The translations under genes and the position numbers were made by a program. A stretch of DNA of 23,076 nt from Akkermansiaceae bacterium UBA6138 (GTDB taxonomy: Bacteria; Verrucomicrobiota; Verrucomicrobiia; Verrucomicrobiales; DEV007), in assembly GCA_002422425.1 (NCBI GenBank), contig DIVG01000086.1, positions 1 through 23,076 on the forward strand, given 5' to 3'. Shown here piece after piece: positions 16,145 to 23,076 of the stretch. Position 1 is the first letter of the stretch; each line of letters starts with the position of its first letter. A model generated the notes under the pieces. The model worked only from the letters and a program-made list of their open reading frames with translations, was not told where the DNA came from and ran no database searches.

Positions 16145-17365
16145 ATGAGAACAACTCCCTCTCTCCCGGCCGTTCTTGCGCTGATGGCCGCAGTAATCGT
16201 CTTTTCCGCCGCTAAGGTGGAGTCTTTCGCAGCCGGGGAAGGAGACCCTTCTCAACGCGAATTCAGTACCGCCCCCCCGGGCCCCTGGGGGCAGCTTGAA
16301 TATTATGAGGTCCCGCTCGAATTCCCGATCGAACTTCTCAGTAATTTAACGGTTCCTTCACAATACACTGAGTGGATCTTCCAGGCGGCGACCCACGAGG
16401 AAATGGACAGCAACTTGCTTGTTGCCGGACTCACCCCGGATGAAATTGCAGCGACATTCGCCGGATGCAGCATCATTCAGGACGAGGATCTTCTTCGGGT
16501 CTACCCGACCGATGAGGCTGTCCTCGCCATGCCCGTCGAGACTCGAACGAAACTCTACCGCCTGCTCTCACAATACAACCAGAATCGTTTCCACCGGCGC
16601 CCGGTCTACATCCACACTCAAAACCTTTCCACCTGGTTTCGCGGGAGCAAGGTGGAACGGGACGCGATTACTGACGTATCGCAGCTCGCCTACCCGACGC
16701 CCAACGGGCAGGGTTTTTACCTTTCGGATGTCGCCTACACGATGCGACGGGCGGCAACCGCCATCGAAGAGCGGCAGTTACTCCAGGGCCTGCTAAGGTC
16801 GAATGGACTTATTGTCCGCCTCCGTCTCAATCGCGAATCTCTCACCCCCGGGATCGGGGACTACTGGACCGCCGGCTACAAGAATAAAGCCGTCATGCCT
16901 CTTCTCGAATCGGTCGTGACACAGAACGACGGAAGCACCCTCGACCTCGCCCACCTCATTCCAGCGATCCCCCGGCAATACTTGAATCAGTTTCCGGAAA
17001 CTCAGGACGGGGCGGACGGACGCCTTCCTGACTGGTTCTGGACCTGTTACAACTTCTTTCGCAGTTCTCCGCTGGCGATCTATGCCGACTCACCCGAGAG
17101 GGACCGGTTCATCCTTAAAGATTTTGAACCGGCTCTTCCTCCGAATGAGTTTGGCGACATGCTTCTCCTTAACTCAAGCGGCCGCATCATTCACGGCTGC
17201 ATCTATATTGCTGCTGACATCGTCTACACCAAAAATGGCCCCGACATTTTTTCGCCGTGGATCCTGATGAAAATCCAGGACGTTGTCGGGTATCACGACG
17301 TTCTCGGGGACGTCACGATCAGCACTTACCGGAAACGTCCGCCGGCCGTCAATCCGGTTCGCTAG
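16145..17365 (+). CDS. Secreted paralogue 2 of the preceding gene, candidate Cys replaced by Trp
   Basis: 406 residues with signal peptide MRTTPSLPAVLALMAAVIVF. It shares the motif order of the preceding protein: GPWGQLEYY, GLIVRLRLNRES, LIPAIPRQYLNQFP, LPDWFWTCYNFF, FGDMLLLN and IIHGCIYIAADIVYTKNG (H350). At the position of paralogue 1's Cys297 this protein has Trp297; a Cys at 301 is four residues on. If the fold is NlpC/P60-like, this copy is probably inactive or altered. ATG 16145 is chosen over an in-frame GTG at 16115 because AGGGAAG lies just upstream and the signal peptide starts there; it begins one base after the previous stop, so the pair is surely co-transcribed. Confidence 0.6.
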   Translation: MRTTPSLPAVLALMAAVIVFSAAKVESFAAGEGDPSQREFSTAPPGPWGQLEYYEVPLEFPIELLSNLTVPSQYTEWIFQAATHEEMDSNLLVAGLTPDEIAATFAGCSIIQDEDLLRVYPTDEAVLAMPVETRTKLYRLLSQYNQNRFHRRPVYIHTQNLSTWFRGSKVERDAITDVSQLAYPTPNGQGFYLSDVAYTMRRAATAIEERQLLQGLLRSNGLIVRLRLNRESLTPGIGDYWTAGYKNKAVMPLLESVVTQNDGSTLDLAHLIPAIPRQYLNQFPETQDGADGRLPDWFWTCYNFFRSSPLAIYADSPERDRFILKDFEPALPPNEFGDMLLLNSSGRIIHGCIYIAADIVYTKNGPDIFSPWILMKIQDVVGYHDVLGDVTISTYRKRPPAVNPVR

Positions 17366-17410
17366 CACCGATTTCGACCTGATCGATACGAATCAAGCGT
17401 AACCGGGGGA

Positions 17411-18235
17411 TCACTCCATCCCGAGCTTCTTCAGTTTCGGGGAGATGACGACACGGCAGTAAGGATTGGTATCCTTGTTGAGGCGATAATAATCCTGGTG
17501 GTATTCCTCGGCGACCCAGAACTTCGACGCTGCGGTAATTTCGGTGACGGCAGGGTCAGGGTAGATCCCGCTCTCGTTGAGCTTTTTCATTGAGGCCATC
17601 GCAAGACTCTTCTGCTCCGGGGAATGATAAAAGATGACCGAACGATACTGCGGTCCCTTGTCCGCTCCCTGCTGATTGAGCGTAGTCGGATCGTGCGCCT
17701 GCCAGAAAACATCGAGAAGCTCGTCAAAAGAAATCACGGACGGATCATAGGTAATCTGAATCACCTCCGCGTGTCCCGTGGTCTTGGTCCCGATCTGCTC
17801 GTAGGTGGGGTTTTCGACATGACCACCCATGTAGCCCGAGACGACATCGGAGACGCCTTCAAGACGCTCCATCACCGCCTCGGTGCACCAGAAGCATCCG
17901 CCCCCGATCGTGGCCACTTCTTTTCCCTGCTCAGCTGCCTTTCCTTCTTTCATAGGTTGTTTCTCCACAGAGTTTACGGCAGCCGGGGCCGTCTCGCTCG
18001 CAACTTCTGCGACCTCTTTCACTTCTTCAACCGGCACCGCGGGAGCAGGAGCCGATACCTCGGGAGCGGCGGGAGCAGGATCACTGACCGCAGGTGCCGA
18101 GGTTTCAGTGGCCGGGGCGGTCACCTCATCCGCAGGCAACCCGGGAGGAGCAGAGACCGTTTTATCCCCTCCGCAGGCTCCGAGAAATACCGTCGCAAAA
18201 AGAAGAGTAAGAAGAATCGGGAAAGGTGGCTTCAT
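17411..18235 (-). CDS. msrA: Lipoprotein peptide-methionine (S)-S-oxide reductase MsrA
   Basis: 274 residues. A lipoprotein signal with lipobox LGAC (Cys21) is followed by an Ala/Pro/Glu-rich linker to about residue 105, then a full MsrA domain with the catalytic motif GGGCFWC (Cys114), GYMGGHVENPTYEQI, HAEVIQITYDP, FWQAHDPTTLNQQGAD, YRSVIFYHS and EEYHQDYY, and a C-terminal Cys260 as possible resolving Cys. It reduces methionine sulfoxide in damaged proteins. The lipobox places it in the envelope, facing the periplasm, which needs a periplasmic electron donor. ATG 18235 is chosen; the open frame extends upstream to 18352 without homology and would bury the signal peptide. Divergent from the small genes at 18479. 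Confidence 0.92.
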   Translation of the reverse strand: MKPPFPILLTLLFATVFLGACGGDKTVSAPPGLPADEVTAPATETSAPAVSDPAPAAPEVSAPAPAVPVEEVKEVAEVASETAPAAVNSVEKQPMKEGKAAEQGKEVATIGGGCFWCTEAVMERLEGVSDVVSGYMGGHVENPTYEQIGTKTTGHAEVIQITYDPSVISFDELLDVFWQAHDPTTLNQQGADKGPQYRSVIFYHSPEQKSLAMASMKKLNESGIYPDPAVTEITAASKFWVAEEYHQDYYRLNKDTNPYCRVVISPKLKKLGME

Positions 18236-18371
18236 GGTGAAATCTGCCCCCCCTTGACCCGCGATGCAATGCCTTTTGCGACCCCGTTGACTCCCCGCAT
18301 CACGTGATTCACCTCGTGCCATTTCTTCCTTCCGCTCCGAAAAGATCGTCAATTAGTTCATCCGAACACTT

Positions 18372-18397
18372 AAAACCTTGAAAAAGGCAAGTTTTTT
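18372..18397 (+). other. Imperfect hairpin with T-run in the msrA/RHH gap
   Basis: AAAACCTTG pairs with CAAGTTTTT across one mismatch around a 7-base loop, with six T at 18392-18397. It looks like a weak terminator, but it lies in a divergent intergenic region where no plus-strand transcript is expected to end. A leader or accidental A/T-rich structure is equally likely. Confidence 0.3.
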
Positions 18398-18417
18398 CTT
18401 CAATTACACCTATTTCT

Positions 18418-18445
18418 TTGACTTATGCGATTATTTCTCTATAAA
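18418..18445 (+). promoter_or_regulatory. Sigma-70-like promoter of the RHH / metal-sensor gene run
   Basis: TTGACT (18418-18423) and TATAAA (18440-18445) are separated by 16 bases, in an A/T-rich stretch about 35 bases upstream of the RHH gene start. A ribosome binding site (AAAGGGA) follows about 7 bases before that ATG. It is the best vegetative-type promoter I see in the window. Confidence 0.65.
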
Positions 18446-18478
18446 AATGCCATTGTTATTCCAATTAAAGGGAATTGA

Positions 18479-18712
18479 ATGGCCAGGCCGAAGAACACCA
18501 CCGAGACCGTCCAGATCACTCTTTCCACCACGCTTCAGGTGAAAGAGCTACTTGAAGAATTGTCGAAATCGGGGTTCTACGGAAAAAATGCCGCCGAGAC
18601 AGCTCACGTCCTTCTCAAGGAGAAGATTCGGGATTTGCAACGGGATGGTCAGGCACCTGCGCCGCGCTATGCTCCCATTGCGTTGGAATACCCCCCCGCC
18701 ATCACCACCTAA
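18479..18712 (+). CDS. Small ribbon-helix-helix-like protein
   Basis: 77 residues. The N-terminal 50 look like a ribbon-helix-helix DNA-binding fold: a short strand VQITLSTTLQ, helix VKELLEELSKSG, turn FYGKNAAE, and helix TAHVLLKEKIRDLQ. The tail is Pro/Ala-rich. Family knowledge: RHH proteins are dimeric repressors, often antitoxins. No toxin gene is recognisable beside it. A strong promoter and ribosome binding site precede it. It is followed by another small gene after 20 bases. It may be the autoregulator of this run, but that is inference. Confidence 0.65.
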   Translation: MARPKNTTETVQITLSTTLQVKELLEELSKSGFYGKNAAETAHVLLKEKIRDLQRDGQAPAPRYAPIALEYPPAITT

Positions 18713-18732
18713 ACCGCACCGTCAGGACCGCC

Positions 18733-18966
18733 ATGTATCACAACGATTCCTCTACGAACGCCGAAGGCGCCAATGCTCTCGCGCTGCTCACCGCCGCCGC
18801 CGCCTCACCCGTGGCAATGTGTGAAGAAGACCCCGACACTAAGCGAGCCTTTGATGAGAGTCTGCGCGCCCTCGCCGAGGACATCCTCAAATACCACCCC
18901 GGTCTCGCCCACATCCTCATCGGGATGGGCAATACCCCCTGCCCCGTCGTGCACGGGCAGAACTGA
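18733..18966 (+). CDS. Small protein of unknown function
   Basis: 77 residues, not recognised. It has an Ala-rich helix (ALALLTAAAASPVAM), an acidic stretch (CEEDPDTKRAFDESL), a helix ALAEDILKYHPGLAHILIGMG and a C-terminal CPVVHG. There is no signal peptide or membrane segment. AGGA lies 5 bases upstream of the ATG, and the gene begins 20 bases after the RHH gene, which supports real translation and co-transcription. Cys30, Cys70 and His73 could bind metal, but nothing proves it. Confidence 0.5.
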   Translation: MYHNDSSTNAEGANALALLTAAAASPVAMCEEDPDTKRAFDESLRALAEDILKYHPGLAHILIGMGNTPCPVVHGQN

Positions 18967-19042
18967 TCGTTCCGATTTTGTTTGTCCTTGGCAACGCGAC
19001 TCGCGGCAGTATCATCGGAATCGGCTATCGTGCCGCTTCCCC

Positions 19043-19312
19043 ATGGATACACCCGATCTCAACCAGCTCTTCCATCGGCTCCGTTGCAACGCTCCCGACG
19101 CGCCCCCGACTCTCACGGGTGACGTCCTTTCACGCCTCGGCCCCTCCACCGTCCAGGTGCGGTCTATCTTTTTCGCGGGTCTCTGCGGTTGTCTGGCCGG
19201 CGTCTTTCTCGCGGCCACGATCACGCTGAAAGTCGCGCGCGATTCGGTGACCGCCGCGCCGCCCCAGCTCACCCTATTCTCCGAAGGGATAGGCCCCTTC
19301 GCCTCGCTCTGA
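19043..19312 (+). CDS. Short single-pass membrane protein, putative CnrY-like anti-sigma factor
   Basis: 89 residues: a cytoplasmic-type N-terminus of about 40 residues with a helix (LNQLFHRLRC), one membrane helix at about 41-63 (SIFFAGLCGCLAGVFLAATI), and a short periplasmic tail. Sequence alone gives no family match. The call rests on size, topology and position directly before a CnrX-like sensor and an ECF sigma gene, the order of cnrYXH, where CnrY (about 95 residues, single-pass) holds the sigma factor with its N-terminal part. The open frame starts at 18773 but overlaps the previous gene; ATG 19043 gives a sensible protein. The start lacks a clear ribosome binding site. Confidence 0.6.
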   Translation: MDTPDLNQLFHRLRCNAPDAPPTLTGDVLSRLGPSTVQVRSIFFAGLCGCLAGVFLAATITLKVARDSVTAAPPQLTLFSEGIGPFASL

Positions 19313-19334
19313 GGTTCGCCCGAGACTCCTCCCC

Positions 19335-19814
19335 ATGTCGATGCCGCACCGACTCAGGCCTCTTTTCTGGACCGCCATCGCCGTCGCCCTTTCCGCCGCG
19401 ACCGCCTGGGTCGTGGCCCGGTCCGCGATGCCGGATCACCATCACTCGCACGCCCCCGCGTCCTCCCCCGACGCAGGCGAGACATTCCACGATTGGCTCC
19501 ACGCCCGACTCGAGATCACCCCCGAGCAGGAAGCCCGCCTCGCCGCGATCGAGGTCGCCTACGCCGATCAGAGAAAGGAGCTGCTCCAGCGCATCCAGCA
19601 GGCCGGGCAGGATCTCTCCGCCGCTCTGGCCCGGACGCCCGTCGGCGGTGAAGCCCTCAACGAGGCACTCGCCACGATCCACGACGCCCAGGGCGAGCTA
19701 CAGCGGGTCACCATCGAGCATTTTCTGAAAATGAGAGAGCATCTCTCGCCCGAACAGTCACAGCGCCTCCTCCAGTGGACGCGCGAGAGCATCACCCTCC
19801 ATGACGGCCACTGA
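19335..19814 (+). CDS. CnrX-like periplasmic metal sensor (heavy-metal resistance family)
   Basis: 159 residues: an N-terminal membrane anchor (about 10-31), a His cluster DHHHSH at 34-39, then a helical hairpin domain of the CnrX/ZraP type with ITPEQ and LSPEQ helix starts. In CnrX of Cupriavidus the Ni/Co site, from memory, is H42, H46, E63, H119 and M123. Here H52, H56, E73, H129 and M133 occupy the same spacing, each shifted by 10. This strongly suggests the same metal site, with Ni, Co or Cu as possible ligands. Inference: it signals metal through the preceding short membrane protein to the overlapping sigma factor. The start ATG is 22 bases after the preceding stop; the last 14 bases overlap the sigma gene. 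Confidence 0.85.
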   Translation: MSMPHRLRPLFWTAIAVALSAATAWVVARSAMPDHHHSHAPASSPDAGETFHDWLHARLEITPEQEARLAAIEVAYADQRKELLQRIQQAGQDLSAALARTPVGGEALNEALATIHDAQGELQRVTIEHFLKMREHLSPEQSQRLLQWTRESITLHDGH

Positions 19815-20448
19815 TTCCACCGCGGACTTCCCCTCGTGGATGCCGTCATCGGTGCGCGAGACGAACGCGACTTGTTCATCGGCAAAACACGATGCCGACA
19901 TCGCCGCTCTCGTCGAACGCTCGCGCCACGGCTGTCACGAGTCCTACCGTCGCCTCGTCGAACGGCATCAGGACCGCATCTACCGGTTCTGCCTCGGCTG
20001 GGTCGGGAACGTCGAGGACGCTCAGGAGATTTGTCAGGACACCTTCGTCAAAGCCTTCTCCGCGCTGCCCCGCTATCGCTCCACCGATCAGTTTTCCGCC
20101 TGGCTCTACCGCATCGCCCGCAACCACTGCCACGATCACTACCGCAGCCGACGTCACCGCAACGCGAGCCGCAACCGCCCGCTCCAGCCCGGCGATAGCG
20201 ACCATTTTGTATCACCCGCCCACGCGCCGGACGAAACCGCCGTCCGCTCCGAGCAATGGAGCCGACTTGAGAGCGCGATCGCCGCTCTGCCTGTTCCTCT
20301 GCGCGAGGCCGTGATCCTCTGCGGCATCGAAGGACTCAGCCAGGACGAATGCGCCGCCATTCTTTCCTGCTCGCGCCGCGCCGTCGAAGGCCGTCTCTAT
20401 CGGGCGAGGCAGCAACTGGCCGAAAGACTCGGGCAACAGGCGGGTTAA
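19801..20448 (+). CDS. ECF sigma-70 family factor (CnrH-like by context)
   Basis: 215 residues. Sigma region 2 spans about 45-115 (ESYRRLVERHQDRIYRFCL, EDAQEICQDTFVKAF, FSAWLYRIARNHCHDHYR). Region 4 spans about 160-212 (LPVPLREAVILCGIEGLSQ, then AAILSCSRRAVEGRLYRARQ helix-turn-helix). There is no region 3, as expected for ECF factors. About 30 residues precede the usual ECF start, so a GTG at 19852 is an alternative to ATG 19801. The 14-base overlap with the CnrX-like gene indicates translational coupling. Inference: it directs transcription of this cluster and probably of the TonB receptor when metal is sensed. Five Cys are scattered in it. Confidence 0.9.
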   Translation: MTATDSTADFPSWMPSSVRETNATCSSAKHDADIAALVERSRHGCHESYRRLVERHQDRIYRFCLGWVGNVEDAQEICQDTFVKAFSALPRYRSTDQFSAWLYRIARNHCHDHYRSRRHRNASRNRPLQPGDSDHFVSPAHAPDETAVRSEQWSRLESAIAALPVPLREAVILCGIEGLSQDECAAILSCSRRAVEGRLYRARQQLAERLGQQAG

Positions 20449-20472
20449 AAAAAAGCCGTGGGTTCCCGCGGC
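20447..20472 (-). terminator. Minus-strand intrinsic terminator between sigma and TonB receptor genes
   Basis: Read on the minus strand: GCCGCGGG, loop AA, CCCACGGC (8 bp with one G:T pair), then eight T. The sequence is a textbook terminator but points against the genes on both sides. On the plus strand it appears as A8 followed by a hairpin just after the sigma stop codon. Confidence 0.6.
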
Positions 20473-20479
20473 GGATTCC

Positions 20480-20497
20480 GTTTCCCCGAAGGGAAAC
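20480..20497 (+). other. Second hairpin in the TonB receptor leader
   Basis: GTTTCCC (20480-20486) and GGGAAAC (20491-20497) form a perfect 7-bp stem with a CGAA loop, 14 bases before the TonB receptor ATG. It lies where a ribosome binding site would be expected and no Shine-Dalgarno is visible other than GGGAAA inside the stem, so it may limit translation. Confidence 0.55.
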
Positions 20498-20511
20498 GCT
20501 GAACACCGCTC

Positions 20512-22716
20512 ATGACCCTCATCACCCCCGCCTGCGGCCTTTCCGTCGCCCTTGCCGCCCTGCTTTTCACAACCGGCCACCTGCTCGGGCAGGACGAAGC
20601 CGGCCCCGTGCCGCCCTCTGCTCCCGGGGTCGCACCCGCCCCGGATCCCGTTGGCGAACTGGAGACCGTCGTCGTCGAGTCCACCCCCGTCGTGATCAAT
20701 GACCGCGTCCCCACACCGGTGCGGGTGGAAAGCTCTGTCGCCCTTTTTGATACCATCGTCGTGCCGGGCAAAGACCAGAGTCTCCTCGGTATCGCCGGGT
20801 CCGCCTCAATGGGACGCGCCAGCGCCGAAGAGCTGATGGACCGCCCCTTTCTGAGACGCGGCGAACTGCTCGAGGTCGTGCCGGGCATGATCATCACCCA
20901 GCACAGCGGCGGCGGCAAAGCGAACCAGTATTTCGTGCGTGGCTTCAATCTCGACCACGGCACTGACTTCGCCGTCTTCGCCGATGCCATGCCCGTGAAC
21001 AACCGCAGCCACGGCCACGGCCAGGGATATGCCGACCTTAACGTCCTCATTCCCGAACTGATCGAGACCCTCGACTACACGAAGGGACCCTACTTTGCCG
21101 ATCTCGGCGACTTCTCCACCGCCGGTTCCGCTAAATTCGGCCTCTACGACATCATCCCCCACGGCACCGCCTCGGTCACCGGCGGCATGGACGATTTTTT
21201 CCGCTTCCTCTTCATGGACAGCGCCGAGCTCGATAACGGCACCCTCAGCACCGCCTTCGAATATAACTACTACGACGGTCCCTGGTTGCTCGAAGATGAC
21301 TTCGAAAAGTTCAACGGCTTCGTCAAATACTACCGGGAGTCGGGCGTGAACCGCTACTCCATCACCGGCATGGCCTACAGCGGCGAGTGGGACGCCACCG
21401 ACCAGGTCCCGTCCCGCCTCGTCGATGCCGGCATCATCGATCGACTCGGCTTTGTTGATCCCACGGTCGGCGGCGATTCGCAGCGCTACAGCCTCTCCTT
21501 TGACTGGGTTCACGAGGGCGACCGCTCCACCACCGAGGTCAACACCTACGTCGGCCATTACGCGCTCGATCTCTTTTCGAACTTCACCTACTTCCTCAAC
21601 GATCCGGTTAACGGCGATCAGTTTAATCAGGTCGATGACCGCGTTTTTGCCGGGCTCAAAATCACCGACCGGCGCGACAACGAGGTCTTCGGTCACGAAG
21701 GCGAGTTCACCGTGGGGCTGCAATCACACCATGACTTCATCGACGAAGTCGGTCTCCACAACTCCTCCGCCCGCCGCCGTATCAGCACGGTGCGGTCGGA
21801 CGAAATCTACGAGATGAATGTCTCCGCCTTCACCAATCAGGAACTCGTCGTGACCGACTGGCTCAAAGTCAACGGAGGCGTCCGCGCCGATCTCTACCAT
21901 TTCGACGTCACCTCCCTTTCCGGAGTGCCCGCGAACTCAGGCTCGGATTCCGCCGCCATGGTCAATCCCAAGTTCGGGGCCGTCTTCGGCCCCTGGGACG
22001 ACACCGAATTTTTCGTCAACTGGGGCGGCGGTTTCCACAGCAACGACGCCCGCGGTGTCACCCTGACGGTTGATCCGGCAACGGGTCTCCCCACGCCCGG
22101 CGTGCCCCCCCTCGTGCGCCAGTGGGGCACCGAGGTCGGAGCCCGGACCGAGATCGTGGAAAACGTGACTTCGTCCGTCTCACTTTGGCATCTCGAAAGC
22201 GAGTCCGAGCTGCTCTATGTCGGCGATGCGGGCACCAACGAGGCCGGACCCGCCACCAAGCGCTACGGCGTCGAATGGGCAGTTTACTGGAATCCGAACG
22301 ACTGGCTCCGTTTCGACAGCGAACTCGCCGTTTCCGAAGCCCGTTTCCGCAACGAACCGGTCGATCGGTATGTCGAAAATGCCGTGCCCGTCGCCTTCTC
22401 CGCCGGGGTCACCGCCGGCAAGGCGACCGGCCCCTACGGCTCACTCCGCGCCCGTTACTTCAGCCGGCGCCCTCTCACCGCCGACGAGAGCGTGATGTCC
22501 CGCGACTCCCTCGTCTTTAATGCCAGGTCAGGTTACCGCCAGGAAAAATGGGATGTCTACGTCGAGTGGCTCAACGTCTTCGACAGCGACGCAAACGACA
22601 TTGAGTATTTCTATGAGTCCCGCCTCCCCGGTGAACCCGCCGGAGGCATTGCCGATACGCACTACCATCCCATGGAGCCGTTCACGGTGCGGACGGGCGT
22701 GGCGGTGCATTGGTGA
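20512..22716 (+). CDS. TonB-dependent outer-membrane receptor
   Basis: A complete 734-residue receptor. Seen: a signal peptide (hydrophobic 8-25), a TonB-box-like ETVVVES at 51-57, a plug domain from about 85 to 230 (RGELLEVVPGMIITQHSGGG, then YFVRGFNLDHGTDFAVF, YADLNVLIPELIETLDYTKGP), a 22-strand barrel rich in aromatic residues, and a C-terminus ending in Trp (RTGVAVHW) as usual for barrel proteins. The plug carries a His-rich loop, SHGHGQGY at 166-173 with H149 nearby. It would import a ligand using TonB/ExbBD energy; the ligand is unknown. It follows the sigma gene by 63 bases in the same direction, so a metal or metal complex is a reasonable guess. No siderophore-synthesis or efflux genes are visible. 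Confidence 0.92.
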   Translation: MTLITPACGLSVALAALLFTTGHLLGQDEAGPVPPSAPGVAPAPDPVGELETVVVESTPVVINDRVPTPVRVESSVALFDTIVVPGKDQSLLGIAGSASMGRASAEELMDRPFLRRGELLEVVPGMIITQHSGGGKANQYFVRGFNLDHGTDFAVFADAMPVNNRSHGHGQGYADLNVLIPELIETLDYTKGPYFADLGDFSTAGSAKFGLYDIIPHGTASVTGGMDDFFRFLFMDSAELDNGTLSTAFEYNYYDGPWLLEDDFEKFNGFVKYYRESGVNRYSITGMAYSGEWDATDQVPSRLVDAGIIDRLGFVDPTVGGDSQRYSLSFDWVHEGDRSTTEVNTYVGHYALDLFSNFTYFLNDPVNGDQFNQVDDRVFAGLKITDRRDNEVFGHEGEFTVGLQSHHDFIDEVGLHNSSARRRISTVRSDEIYEMNVSAFTNQELVVTDWLKVNGGVRADLYHFDVTSLSGVPANSGSDSAAMVNPKFGAVFGPWDDTEFFVNWGGGFHSNDARGVTLTVDPATGLPTPGVPPLVRQWGTEVGARTEIVENVTSSVSLWHLESESELLYVGDAGTNEAGPATKRYGVEWAVYWNPNDWLRFDSELAVSEARFRNEPVDRYVENAVPVAFSAGVTAGKATGPYGSLRARYFSRRPLTADESVMSRDSLVFNARSGYRQEKWDVYVEWLNVFDSDANDIEYFYESRLPGEPAGGIADTHYHPMEPFTVRTGVAVHW

Positions 22717-23076
22717 GGGGGCGCCGATTAGCGTAACGAAGGTGGTGAGACCTCCGTCGATCCGTTTCTCTGTGGCTGGCCTCTGGGGGGCCGGGGAAGA
22801 TGTTCATACGTTAGAGCGTGCCCATTGCCTATGATGCCCGTGATCGTCGCAACACCAGCGTGAACTCAACGCAGACAATCACGTGGAAGATGGGAAAGTA
22901 AAAGACGGGACGGTAAAATGTAAAAGGCGCGGGTGTGGTAAATGGTAGGTGAATCCGGCCCCGCAATCCGCGGCGGAGTCCGACGCGACTGCCTCGCGTT
23001 AGGTAGCTTCAGAAGGTCTTTCCCCCTTGCCGACGGGACCCAAAAATAGAAAATCCCCAAACTTTGGTGGAGACCC
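22717..23076. other. Gene-free right end
   Basis: No open frame here has homology or a plausible start. A short purine-rich stretch at about 22887-22950 repeats GTAAAA-like words (GTAAAAGACGG, GTAAAATGTAAAAGG), similar in style to the intergenic repeats near purB. No T-run terminator for the TonB receptor gene and no RNA gene were seen. Confidence 0.5.

Noticed and set aside
18479..18966. Toxin-antitoxin pair (RHH antitoxin plus 18733-18966)
   Set aside because: The second protein has no likeness to known toxins such as RelE, MazF or PIN, so the pairing is not supported.
22740..22795. Possible terminator GGCC-rich hairpin after the TonB receptor gene
   Set aside because: The stem is only about five pairs and no T-run follows.

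Overview
The window is high-GC bacterial DNA with protein-coding genes on both strands. A TonB-dependent receptor, two lipoproteins and periplasmic proteins indicate a Gram-negative cell envelope. Weak Shine-Dalgarno sequences, an EboA/EboB pair and the overall gene style point to Verrucomicrobiota or a relative in the PVC group. This assignment is inference: there is no rRNA or other taxonomic marker here.

Left end (1-2940). This part has visibly lower GC than the rest. It holds a SMYD-type SET/MYND methyltransferase-like gene (eukaryote-like), a convergent TraX-family membrane protein, and the C-terminal remnant of an ISAs1-type transposase. It looks like an acquired or accessory segment with a decayed insertion sequence at its right border.

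Housekeeping block (3056-8564 and dnaK). A DUF971 protein, purB and an M20 dipeptidase lie on the plus strand. Their leaders carry 8-bp tandem repeats (CGCCTCAA), and a TTAATC-based palindrome lies between purB and the peptidase. The minus strand then carries dnaK, groES and groEL as a compact chaperone cluster, with a good terminator after groEL and no CIRCE operator that I can see.

Middle (10910-18235). An orphan family-3 solute-binding lipoprotein comes first, then an eboA-eboB pair without the rest of the ebo cluster, then alanine dehydrogenase. Two adjacent secreted paralogues follow. Their C-terminal regions resemble an NlpC/P60-type peptidase core; the first keeps a candidate Cys/His pair and the second has Trp in place of Cys. 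A lipoprotein-anchored MsrA with a long Ala/Pro linker closes this part.

Right end (18418-22716). A co-directional run contains a ribbon-helix-helix-like small protein, an unknown small protein, a short single-pass membrane protein, a CnrX-like periplasmic metal sensor, an ECF sigma factor overlapping it, and a TonB-dependent receptor. The order small membrane protein, CnrX, sigma matches cnrYXH of Cupriavidus. All five metal ligands I recall for CnrX are present at a constant offset of 10 residues. The likely meaning is an envelope Ni/Co (or similar metal) sensor that releases a sigma factor, here coupled to an outer-membrane receptor rather than to an efflux pump in the visible sequence. 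This locus is the best candidate for an undescribed system. The last 360 bases hold no gene I can support.
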